Source: Ciona savignyi (taxonomy: Eukaryota > Chordata > Ascidiacea > Phlebobranchia > Cionidae). From it: a stretch of 64,000 nucleotides of DNA. Shown here piece after piece: positions 22,839 through 34,063 of this stretch. Both the position numbers and the translations under genes were made by a program. Below the pieces are notes generated by a model. That model was not told where the DNA came from and ran no database searches. It saw only the letters and a list, made by a program, of their open reading frames with translations. The stretch is taken from the NCBI GenBank assembly GCA_000149265.1, contig CH000162.1, positions 239,096-303,095 of the forward strand. Reading direction: 5' to 3'. Position 1 is the first letter of the stretch. Each line of letters opens with the position of its first letter.

Positions 22839-25800
22839 CTAATATGACGCGGTTTGTTGATTCATCTTGATGACGTTGGCTACACACTCGTGACCTTCGA
22901 TCATAGCTAACTCTGCCGGGTCATGGCCATCCTAAAATACATAGAATGTCATTCAATTCAATCTCGGGGATATTGCATAACTAGGTCCAAAGAGTAACAT
23001 TAACTGTTGGTATCTCTAAAAGCTTAATAATTACATACATATTAAGTCATTAAAAAAGTATTAGATTGCAATTACTGTAATTGTGAAAACAATAAAATGG
23101 ATGCAATATTAAATTGTCCCTAAAATTGTGGATTTCCAAACAAATGCTGCTGTGGAAGCGGCTTGTCAGAATGCAAAGGGAAACTGTTTAGCGAAACACA
23201 TCAGTTGTATGAACGTGTTAAGAACAAATGTTAATATACAAGCTTTAAATCCGCAGAGCCTATAATCTATCCATATTAATACTATAACCGTTTATTCACA
23301 GACTATAATTGCTTCAGCTATTTCACTATTGACTCGGTCTTTTTTCCTCTCAATACAGATATTCCATCCGCCATTACAAATCAAGTTTATATTTACTCTG
23401 TTACGTGATTTCGGGTTGGCACCGTTTTCCAGCAGTAGTTCCGCCACCGCTAGATGTCCGTAGAGCGCAGCAGCATGTAAAGGGGAATAGCCGCACTAAA
23501 AATGTTAAGTAATAAAATCTGCAGATTTTCATATTTTTGTAGTTTGATAAAATTAAATTCTAATTTTAAGTCTGGCCTAAACTAAAGGTTTCTAAATTGA
23601 TGTCACCTTATTCGCATTGGAAAATATACAGTTGTTTTAATGCTCACGGTCGGTTATAATCCTGCCGAATCTATTGCGCAATTGTGTTATGAGCAGATAT
23701 TCCGAAAAAATCGAATGTCTTCCACGGTTGTCTAGAATACACACATAAAGAAAAAAATTAAATTACAAGAAATCTTACCTTTTGAACTCCCAAGTTAGGA
23801 TGTTGGTTAAGAATGTAACTAGTGATGTCAAAATACCCTTTGGAGGCAGCCTTTAAAAGAGCAGTCACTCCATCCGAGTTTCGTGGCCTACAATCGAATA
23901 TCAGTTTTACGTTGAATCTTAAATTATTTGAAATAGAAAAATGAAAAACAATGATTATCTTCGTTTGTCAATTGTCTGAAGTAAAACATCACGATTTGAA
24001 TGATTGAAAATATAACACTGTAATTTGATGCGACAGGAATTTGACAACTTTTAGTTGATTTGATGGGTTCTAATTCGGATTTTAAACGTGATTAATGTGA
24101 ATGAACAAAAGTTAACTTTAAACCTGTCAACCGAGGCTCCCGATTGGATCAGGTACTTGACCACGTGGGAATGACCCATCTGACTTGCAATCCATAAAGG
24201 AGAAATCCCGTCCTAAAACATACATTTGCTTTTCAGTCTATGTGAGGTGTTCAGTTTTACGGAAATTTGTTTTGTCAATTATTAACAGTTTAAGTTTAAA
24301 AACCGGAATATTTCACTATAAATCCAATGTTATAAAGAAGTCAAACATATGTGGTGCGAATCTGACATGGATGTATAAACTTAGCAAGCAGTTTATTTTT
24401 AGAAACAGGTTATGTCAAAAAAAACACAAAAAGAATTTACCACTCTTCGGCAGTTTACATCCGCGCGAAATCGGTCCAATACTCGAATAGTCTCCAAGTG
24501 ACCGTTTTGTGACGCAACAAAGATGGGCGAAGTCCGGTCTTTGAGTGACAGGTGAACATTTGCACCTTTGCTACAGAGCAGTTTGGCCACTTCAGCGTGA
24601 CCCATTTGAGAAGCAATTAGTAGAGCAGTTGCACCATTCTGGTATAAAAGTGAGAAACGATATATGAGTATGGGTCATGACGGTCCGGATTCTAATATTA
24701 CAACTTTGATTAACAACAAATGTGTGGTATTTTAGTTTAACCGGAACTATTGAAGTGTGTTGTGTATGAACGAGAAGCTTTAATTTTGGTAATATTTAAT
24801 AAATCCAATGGGTTCCGCCAATGTCCATTAAGTGATCAGTTATTACCCAGTTTCTAACCTGCAGCCATTTGGCTGAAACGCAACGCACTTATCAACGAAG
24901 CCTAGTTTTGGGTGGACATTTATTAAAGCGACGTATAAAAAAGTATTGCTACCTAAATGGTGACTTTAGAACAGTTGCAGTTGCTATTACAATGTTTAAA
25001 TTTGCAATATTTTGACCGCCGGGCAAAATAACTTACATTAGCCATTCCATCCACCATCGCCCCCTTTCGTAACAAAAGTTCAACGACGTCATAATGACCA
25101 CATTGTGATGCAAGATACATAGCAGTTGAGCCAGTCTGGAATTTCAATTTTTATATTTTTTTTAAATGAACAGATTAAAAGATAGTTCACCCTTATAGGG
25201 TGAATAATCACCCATCCACTTATTGCCATAGCTCTGGCAGCACGAAATATGCAAGATAATAAAAAACAAGGTACTTACCGATCGGCGTGCATCGACAAAA
25301 GATCCAAATTCAATCAACAATTCCACACAATCAACATGCCCGCCTATACTGGCAAGCATCAGCGGTGTTGTCATCTCCTGTGTGGGCGTATTAGAACGTT
25401 AGGTGTGTTGTGTTAGGGGTGAAGCAATATGCAATTTAACATTTTGGAACAATCATTCTTACTGTGCAAAACTTACCATTAACAAGGTTAAACTGAATCA
25501 CTACAGTTCAAAAAGTAAAAACCTCTTTTAAATAATCCATTTATTATAACACTGTACAATCAACAATTGCATGTTCATAACTAAACTCATTTGTAAACGA
25601 ATTAATGCAATAATTTTAATCAGAGCAGCACATTTAAAAATTACATATAAATTAACGTAGTTTAGTTATAATTATTTATATTGAACAAATAATAACTTAT
25701 TTATGACATTTATGACATAACAGTAATTATAAATAAAAATAACGGAAGATGTAGGTGTCTTCTTTCTGTTTCTTTGTCATCAGTCGCTTAATTTTCTCCT

Positions 25801-28549
25801 CGAGTTATCGTTGAATTGCATACAGCTTTGAGTGCGTTGAAAGCCCCGCCGTTTTGCTGTGGAACAAATAGAAAACGAATCTAATTAACCTTATTTTGTA
25901 ACGAATATGACGTGCGGTGTAATTGTTACCAATAGGAAATAACAGTTGGCAGATTGACATTTTGGCAGAATGACGCGCATTCGTATCCAGCATTTAATAA
26001 TTGATTGAAATGTTAAGGTCAAATATATTTATACTGTGTTCTAAGTTATCTGCCCTTTACGTATATATTATTCGCACACTGCAAAAGTTCCAATCAAACG
26101 AAATAATTCTATAATACGACGCAGTCCAATAAATCGCTCAAAACAAGAATATTTCTGGTGATCCCTTTTATCAGCTTCTATTAATGTAAAAGTTATTTTC
26201 GGTTGAGTAATATTGCCAAAATTAAATATAAAAGAGAATGATTTATAAAAAAAATCGGATTAGTAAAGCAAATCAAATCTTGGGCTGTAATTTTTCATCA
26301 TACCAGGTCTCTGCAGGGAGTTGTACCAACGCACGTCAATGACGTTTCGGCCTACGTAGTTGTTTTTCGTGACATCATCGTTTACCAGTCTTTCGTTCAA
26401 ATTTAATGAACAGGCAGTCAACACAACTCCACTCGGTTTCGAAGACTGAAAAAAAACATTGTAAATATTATATTCGTGTCTTGTTATTATTACCACTTTG
26501 CGAACCTGACAGATATAAGTGTATTAACTGTTCCATTATGATAATAAGAATCTATCAGTTAAAATTACCTGTTTTGCAAATAGTTTAGAACTGGCCAATT
26601 CGGTATCGTCTTCAAATTTACGATTAAAATGACCACAATCGGCAAGATCTGAATTCCGGCGAATCATTCGAGGGTTTGTTAGCTGAAAATATAATACGTT
26701 ATCGGTGATTCATCGCAATATTGGTGCTTAAACTGAGAGAATCATCATTCATCACAGCTCAATTCAGACGATCTACGTCTATGTGTTGTTGTGGCGAATG
26801 ACGAGCTACAAATTAAAATGACCTTTATAATAATGACTCACGTCTACGGTGCACTTATTCCCCAGAGCTTTATCTATCAGTTGCCGGAGCTTCTGTTTTC
26901 CAAGACTACCTTTAAAACAATACAACATATCTTAATGAAACTACTTCAATGCACACGAAGGTATATATTGAGGTATAAAATTTGTTTTATAAACGCAAGC
27001 GATTACATGATTTATATTAAAACTTTGTAAACAATTGTTTATTTCCCCCTGTTCATAATTATCTTATCAGACTCTTTCACAGTAGTGAAGCAGTAAATAA
27101 AAAAAAACAATACCTTTATTGACACATTCCTCCGATTGATCGGCACCGTCATACTCATTAAAATTGGAAACAGTTAAAACAGAACTTGGATCGTAATGTT
27201 TATTCCCATCCTCAATTGTTTCTTGCTCTGCAAAATGGTAAAAGTATTAAAAAACGAAAATTGTAAACACAAAATGTATTAACTTATTTAGTAGAAAGAT
27301 TATAATTGGAACATGAACATCAAATACGTCAATACCATAAACTAAATAATATTTTTATTGGTATTTTATAATCCAATATGTAGTCTAAGTAAAAATGCAG
27401 TACAATTTACCTCTAATGATATCTAAATATCGTCGCTCTTTTCCATTGTCTTTTAATAACTTAGTTGGGTGACCACGGACCGATCTATTTATGGGTCTCG
27501 ATTTTTTGCCTTTTTCGGCAACTAAAATCGTTCTAGCGATCAGACCATCGCCTAATATAGACGGATCGGAACTTGATGGCGTCGTGTGCGGTTTTGTTGT
27601 CGCTATTCCGGGAAATATCCCACCAGCCTGTCCGTAATTAGAAAGCAACCACCTTGTTTCGGAAATAAACGTTTTCTTTTCCACTTCCATATCTTATAAC
27701 TTCCTTTCTTGTTTGAAAAAATTTACTTCAAAATCTAAGAAAAACCCAATCCGAAAAATGGCTGGGTGTCCTACACTTAGTTGCTGCTAACTAAACAGAC
27801 CGTATAACCGTCAAGATTCTACTATCGTTACCTAATTCAAACTAGAGTATGTCTCGTTCTCATTTTCAAAATGATGTTTTTGCAATTATTGCGACATTAG
27901 TCATACTTTTGTCTTATTTCACTATGCAATGCATATTGGTTATATGACTAAAGCACACTCTGATTCACAGGTTAAAACCGGTAGAATATACAGCTCTAAA
28001 GTGTCCTTTCTGGACCGTCCAACGTAATTGTAATGTCTGATTATTTCTATTCTACATTCTGATAGCTCTAGAAACTCGACTAATACTACAATATAAATTA
28101 CTCTGCTCATTTTCATGGGGTAGCCTATAATCCAGTGCTTTCCTGATGACAAACCACACGTCATATCAGGTTTATCGACAATTGTTAGTAAGTCGCTCGT
28201 TGTAAAAGACATAATTAAGAATATTCACGACAGACTAGTCACACAGTAACTTAATATTCCAAAATTAGTAAATCTAAATGAATTAACATACACATAATAT
28301 ATGTTATTTCGGAAACAATAAAAACGAGCGTCTTTTAAATCCATGATTTTATTGGTTCAATATTTGTATAGCTTTCTTTTTTAATTATTTCTGATTAGAT
28401 ATTAAGAATAAAAGGAGAGGGAGGGAAAGCTATTCGATTATGTCACTTACCGCATCTGTGACGTCAATACTGACGTCACCACTTTCTAATATTTCGAGGA
28501 GACCCAGTTGTTCTCCTGCGTGCGCAAGGTCGAATAGTGCTTCCTCCAT
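22839..28549 (-). CDS. ANKRD29: Ankyrin-repeat protein, ANKRD29-like, 8 exons
   Basis: Exons 5'-3': 28451-28549, 25279-25377, 25037-25135, 24441-24638, 24124-24212, 23779-23887, 23397-23495, 22839-22931; 294 residues. Nearly every exon is 99 nt (33 codons, one ankyrin repeat) or 198 nt (two), most in phase 0. Repeats show the usual GATAL, GH and LL pattern. Stretches such as PLWIASQMGH and TALLKAASKGY, the order of repeats, and a total length near 300 match what I recall of vertebrate ANKRD29, a repeat-only protein of poorly known function. The N-terminus starts MEEALFDLAHAGE. Intron 1 is about 3.1 kb and holds another gene on the same strand (26260-27690). A copy of the last exon sits at 14998-15086. 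The name is from memory of the family, not a search; the ankyrin fold itself is certain. Confidence 0.88.
24806..24905 (-). mobile_element. SINE fragment in an ankyrin-gene intron
   Basis: Degraded head portion of the window's SINE family (GGGTTCCGCCAATGTCC, then GAAACGCAACGCACTTA). Confidence 0.5.
26260..27690 (-). CDS. Uncharacterised protein nested in the ankyrin gene's first intron, 5 exons
   Basis: Exons 5'-3': 27411-27690, 27114-27227, 26842-26909, 26569-26682, 26260-26445. All junctions have GT/AG ends and the phases fit, giving 253 residues. The protein starts MEVEKKTFISETRWLLSNYG. It is polar, with no membrane segment or signal peptide seen, and has a Ser/Thr/Pro-rich stretch (PHTTPSSSDPS) near residue 40. 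The C-terminus has several aromatic and basic residues (VRWYNSLQRPGMMKNY). I do not recognise the family. The gene lies wholly inside intron 1 of the ANKRD29-like gene on the same strand. An alternative is that these are optional exons of the host gene, but this set has its own ATG and stop codon. Confidence 0.7.
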
Positions 28550-28561
28550 GGCCTATAGCGG

Positions 28562-28575
28562 CTGTAAAAATGTTT
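28562..28575 (-). promoter_or_regulatory. Splice acceptor upstream of the ankyrin start codon
   Basis: TTTTTACAG ends at 28562, 12 bases before the ATG at 28549 on the minus strand. It is either the end of a 5' UTR intron or a spliced-leader acceptor. Confidence 0.45.
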
Positions 28576-30903
28576 TAATCAACATATTTACTAAAACACA
28601 ATGCTCTGTATACTTCCATCAGTGTTAACACAGTGTAAAAGTATATAAAAAAAACAGTTGACAGAATTCAAATAAGAGAAGCAGCATATGCTTTGTAATG
28701 AAAATCCTAAATAATCAAAACTTTATTTAGAATTTTTTAATATATAAAAATCCAAAAGAACAGTTAAAAACATGTTAATAAAACTTTATCTGGAGGTTAT
28801 TTAAACAACATAACGTCGGTTTGTCAAATCCGAGACAATCTTTTGTAAACAACAACTTAATACCGATAATTCAGAACAGCTTTAATGTAGATTTTTCAAA
28901 ATTCAAAATGAATATTAAAGATTTAATAAACTGAGTCGTACCGTTGAGTACAGTGGCGAAGAGGTGTAGATGGATCTATAAGCAAAGTACAGCCGGAATG
29001 GCCAGGTAAACACACGACACGTCGTGCCCGGTTGTGGTTTAAGAAATCTCCACTTGCAACAGTTCGTTCAAAACTCTTCATACCTCAGTTAATACTTTAT
29101 TTTGTCGGCACTTTAGTCTGGCACTATGCAATATTTTAACCGTTATCTTAATACTAAATCTATTGACTAAATACAAACGCGGCGGTCAAACCTTCAAGTT
29201 CCGTACAAACAAACGTATTTGTACGTGAATTTCAGTGTACATAAACTTATATAGGCTAAATCCAAATGGTTCTTTGCAGCTGTGACCGATCAGTCGTTTT
29301 AACTAAGCGATTGTCTTATCTCTTGGGAATAGAGCCTGCTATGCAGTAATTATGACGTCATATATGGCCTTTTCCGGCAAACTTCTGAGGCAACTTGAGT
29401 GTAGTCACAACCAAGTAGCGAAATATCAATATTTTCATCTATTAGAATTCGTTAGGGCAACAAGCCCCATATTTTGTGTTAAATCGCGACGTTTTTAAAC
29501 CAAAACCGCTACCTTACGTAAAACGACAAATAAGCACATATTAAAATTTATAGCGTGGTTGACATTACACATGATTAAATGACGACACATTTGACTTTTA
29601 TCTTAAAGAGATTATCGAGCGCACAATCTCTGCGATCTGAACCTAAATAATCGGGGTGACACCCATTTGTATTACAATTACATTGAGTGTATTTATCATA
29701 ACCATAAAGACTATATTTTAGCATGACGTCACATATTACTTGGGACACGCAATGGGACTGGCTGTTTACGACTGTGGTGTTTCCCCAGTAAGGGCGCATA
29801 TAAGCTTTATCGCATTTTGTAGCACTTAATGCAACATCTTATAATTTCGTTTACTGTTATCTGGGCATTTTCCTGTATTTTAAATAAAACTATATTCTTT
29901 ATAGGCGTGAAGGTTGCTGCACATATTGGTAAGCTAACAAATCAACCAAACGGTCATAGTAATATAAATTTTATTACGAGTATATCACAACCGCAAATTA
30001 CTATTACAAATACTGAATAACGATTTTGGTTTGGGAAATCTGTTTGGAGATACATAAAATGTAACTATAAAATAAATGTTGTTTGAAATGCGCTGGATTC
30101 CAAATGTCTGGTGGACTCGAATATTGGCCTTCTGTTCGTTTATGGTTTCTAGTTTGCTTCCGATCTCTTAAATGTCTTGTACAACTAACCTAGATGAATC
30201 GTTTGAGAATGGACAGATACACTAAGACGATACCTTTCTATGCACAACATTTAAAATCTACAGACATAAAGCAAGTTAAAATTTATTACAGAGATAAAAT
30301 TGCACAAAAGTGCACGGTTTTGACGTCGGTGTTTTGGTACTCTATCAAGATAACATTGGGCTCTACAGCACTCCTGGTACAAAGAGGCGACTTTGTTCTC
30401 TGACCTGTAAGAGTGTTACGTTTAAAATGTTATCATATTTGATACTAACTGATTTGTTGGCTGGTATTTAAAAAATTAGTATTTTATACATGAAGTGTTT
30501 TAAGATCGATGTCGTTCAACATCTAGCTCTTTTAGATTATACAACAAAATCTCTGTAAACTGAAGTGATAGTGGCAGTCGGACAAAGGCACAAGTCCGGT
30601 TGCGAATCTCTGGGGCGGTTTGGGCTGTCAGTTCGCCCACAGGTTGTTTTACGATAATTTGATAGCTCCCAACGGATAAGTACAAAACAATTAGATGAAT
30701 GTTTTTGGGCTAATAGTGAGTGAACCGTTACGTATTTGTCATTCTATTTTAAAACTGTACTAGTGACCACCCTTATTGTGGTTCGAATTCCCCCACGGTA
30801 AAAATGTTTATACTGATTTACTAGCTTACTATGACTCAAATTGTAAAACAGCCTGAGAGCCCAATAATTTCGTGTAAAATAACAAGCACCCTATAAATAA
30901 TAA
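28576..30903. other. Intergenic stretch upstream of the ankyrin gene
   Basis: No firm gene. A plus-strand ORF at 29829-30020 begins with a hydrophobic stretch and has CATATAAG about 30 bases upstream, but it is too weak to call. The rest is unremarkable AT-rich DNA. Confidence 0.45.
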
Positions 30904-31725
30904 TTATATTACCATGTTTCGTCCATCGAAATACTCCATATCTGTTTTCGCAAGTCTATTGGTAATCAGGTAGACTTTAATTGCGTCGAGAAGACTCTGA
31001 AAAAAGAGTAAATATTCAAATTTTTGTATAAAATATTGTATAATCGATTAATAACCGAGTTTCAACAAATAACCAACATATATTAGTCTTACCAGATAGT
31101 CTGGTGGTTTATTAGTCTATCCTATTTATCCCCATATGCGTGTAATATACCACAGAGCAATTAAAAATCGTTTATACCGACCGGTTAGTATGGCGGTAGT
31201 ACGTTGCCTTTCAATCGAAAGGTTGCAAGTGCAAAACTGGTTGCTAGGTGGTCGGTTGTGTGCTTGGGCAGGGCATTTTACGGACATTGCCTGAACCCAG
31301 CGGACTAATGGGTTTTCCCAAATTAAAGCAACGTGTCTATAAAACACAACACACTGCAATAGCTCCGGTAACCCGCGAGTTGATCTGACGATTGCCCGCG
31401 TGTTAACCACCTTGGTTTACCATTTACGGGGATAAACAGTTAAATTCTATCCTATCTATCCTATGTTTCTAAACAAAAATATTACTCGATAACTATATAT
31501 TCGTTACACGATACAATATTACAATTTCGGCAACAATATTATGAATCTCTTACCTCCGCTTTTGCTAAATCCGAACCCACCGCCGGCTTACCTTTAATAG
31601 ATCAGAATAAGCAAAGCTTAATAGGTGAAGTAGATAATTTATATGTAACACTTACTTTCGACGAAAGATTGGAAAGAGATCATGACTATTAGGAGAAGAA
31701 CTGGGAACTGATAATCGTTTGTCAT
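30904..31725 (-). CDS. Putative small secreted peptide precursor, 66 residues, 3 exons
   Basis: Exons 5'-3': 31656-31725, 31554-31591, 30904-30996. Splice sites are GT/AG and the phases match. Exon 1 encodes a short polar start, then a hydrophobic run (FPVLLLIVMISF), a textbook signal peptide ending near Ser-24. The remaining ~42 residues form a probable amphipathic helix (around ESLLDAIKVYLITNRL) and end YFDGRNMVI. There are no cysteines. The single Gly-Arg near the end could be an amidation site, which would suit a peptide hormone, but no dibasic cleavage site is clear. A TATA box lies ~80 bases upstream. I do not recognise the family. An exon of 38 nt is small, so transcript evidence is needed to be sure. 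A SINE sits in intron 2. Confidence 0.55.
31177..31464 (+). mobile_element. tRNA-derived SINE, near full length, in the peptide gene intron
   Basis: Head GGTTAGTATGGCGGTAGT, middle GCCTGAACCCAGCGG and tail CTATCCTATCTATCCTAT, in plus orientation. Confidence 0.85.
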
Positions 31726-31802
31726 ATTAAAGTCTTACGTGAACAACTAGAATGGTCGATGTATTACTTGCGTCGAAGTGAGTTAATTCTCATACAACAT
31801 CC

Positions 31803-31811
31803 CTTTATATA
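31803..31811 (-). promoter_or_regulatory. TATA box of the small peptide gene
   Basis: TATATAAAG on the minus strand, about 80 bases upstream of the ATG at 31725, a spacing that leaves a leader of roughly 50 bases. Confidence 0.55.
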
Positions 31812-32414
31812 GCTTTCTCATGCCAAATACTAATAAAATATTCTTTATATTTTTATATATTTCAATTAAGAACGTTCTAAAAGAATATTAATTGGAACGT
31901 GTCCGGAATAATTGTGATAAAAGTGTTAAATTATTTAACAAGATGACCCCCGAACTCCTTAAAGCGCATCATTATTTTATGGCGTAAAAATAATCCGCTG
32001 ATTACGTTTGATCAAAAGGGAGTAAAAAGACTATTTACATCCTTTAATCAACTTGCAGCGACGATAGCACAAACCTAAATGTGCATTGTATTGAGTCGTT
32101 CCACTTGGAAATACGTTTAGACGAAAACCCAATGTTTTAATTAGATCGTTATCACCAATTTTAATATTTTATAAATATGCGATCACACATGCAGACAGGA
32201 GCACTGCAGATCGGAATCACTTGAAATAATTCCCTTGACTAAAAATTAGAAAACTTTAAATATAAGGTTGCTTACCCATTCCTGTTGAATTAAACAAATA
32301 TACTGAAATTTAAAACTGCAAAATCAAGATTTTTTAGAAACAATTATTTTACACAAATGGGCATCGTCAATTTTATTAATGAAATAGTTAAACTATAAAA
32401 AAAACATAATATAT

Positions 32415-32578
32415 TATAGGATAGCATATTTATGTTTATTACGGTAATGGGAAAACTGTAATGGCGTGATCACACGGGCAATCCCCAATCATTTCGCGCC
32501 CACCGTCGGAATATCGGAGCTATTACAGTGTTGTGTATGATTGAGACGTTCCTTCAATTTAGTAGAAACACATAATAT
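32415..32578 (-). mobile_element. SINE fragment (tail half)
   Basis: Tail and middle of the family: GGATAG, TTTATTACGGTAATGGGAAAA, CACACGGGCAAT, CGGAGCTATTACAGTG. The tRNA-like head is lost. Confidence 0.65.
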
Positions 32579-33451
32579 ACTGTGCATAGACAATCTTCGT
32601 GGTAGGGACATAGCCAGCAAACAGTTTAGAACTTTAAATCCTACGACCGTCACCCTTATAGAGCTTTTCGGACTGAACAATGTACGGTCGTGTAGCCGAA
32701 TGATTAACGCGAACGATACATATACCGACTTTCATACAAAAACCCGAGTAACGATCTCATTATGAATGGGTTTGAAACTTAGCTCGGTTAAAAAAGAAAG
32801 CAACCCGCTCTGAAATTTTCACCGGTCAAGGTTTCGAACTAGCGATAAGCTCCTTAGTTAGACCGTCCACAGAAAATCGGTTGTGTTATCAATCCGGTGA
32901 AGGGATCGTTTAATCAGCTCTCGCTGTAAACACCACAACCTGGTGAAGTTTGGAGTCGAGAAGCGACCAATGAATTATTCGATTTATTCCACATTACAAA
33001 TGTATGAAACAATAGATGGAAGGAAATACTGGTATTGGCGTCCTAGTAAAATCATACGAAAAAAAATGAATGCATCACATTATATTTTAATAATTAATAC
33101 CGAAATGGTGTCATAATTAGAATTTAGGAATAATAAGGTACACTACGTAGCTCAATATAAACATGTATGTATAGGTCATATTAATATGGGTGAAAAATTT
33201 CGCGTTTTCCCATTGAACTGTGTTAATAAATTTGTAAATATTACGTTAAAATTGTGTAAAAATGTTTTTACACCAAAGGGGTGATTTTACGTCGATTCTT
33301 GTAAAGTTTATTTTACCTCCCGACATTCATGGATAAGCCAATTAAGACAGCATATATTTTAGCTGCGAAAATATCTTTTTTCTTGTTCAGACTTGTCCGC
33401 GAGAGCGAATATTTCCTAATATTCTAGGTTAGTTGTTTACAATATCAAGTA

Positions 33452-33660
33452 ATAGAATAGGATATTTTTATCCCCGTGAATGTTTATCCCCGTGAATGGG
33501 AAAACAAGGGTGTTAACGTACGGGCAATCGTCAGATTACCTTGCACCAACCGTCAGGTTACCAGAGCTATTTCAGTGTGTTGTGTATGATTTACACATTT
33601 CTTCATTTCAGTAGAACCGATTATAATGCTGGGTTCAGGCAATGTCCGTTATGTAGCAAA
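33452..33660 (-). mobile_element. SINE fragment with a duplicated tail motif
   Basis: AGAATAGGATA tail, TATCCCCGTGAATG present twice in tandem, then CGGGCAATCGTCAGATTACC and TGGGTTCAGGCAATGTCC. The head is missing. Confidence 0.7.
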
Positions 33661-34063
33661 TTCGCAGTTTTGGTTAAAAGTGTTAAAATGAGTCCTAATG
33701 CCTGTCATTCAGCTTTATATCCGTACCAATGTTTTCTATAATCTTTCTCACATTATGCCATATGTGGCGAGCGGACATGTTTCGTTTTGTGTGTAAATTA
33801 GGTGCGACCGATTAATCTGGACGTTTAGTGCGACACTAACCGCAAGGTAAACCACTAAACTAATTTGTCGGACTAATTTAAAAAGCTCTGGTTAGCTATT
33901 ACAAAACTGCACATCTACACAAGAAAATCTGGCGCAAAGACTGGCACTTTAGAATTATACCCACATTGGGAAATTACCATCATTGTCCATTGTTGACCTT
34001 AATTAATTAAATTAGTTGTACGAATTTTCCTTTGGGCCTTTACAAGTGTGTCAGTGGTTTCCA

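Larger units (their letters stand above)
31812..34063. other. Intergenic stretch with SINE remnants
   Basis: Two broken SINE copies at 32415-32578 and 33452-33660 account for the GC-richer parts. No exon recognised. Confidence 0.5.

Noticed and set aside
27940..28212. 90-codon minus-strand ORF in the ankyrin gene's first intron
   Set aside because: No clear splice sites, domain or link to the nested gene; treated as chance.
30904..31725. Neuropeptide Y family membership of the small peptide
   Set aside because: Only a few residues agree; missing the Pro-rich arm and the RQRY-GKR amidation end.
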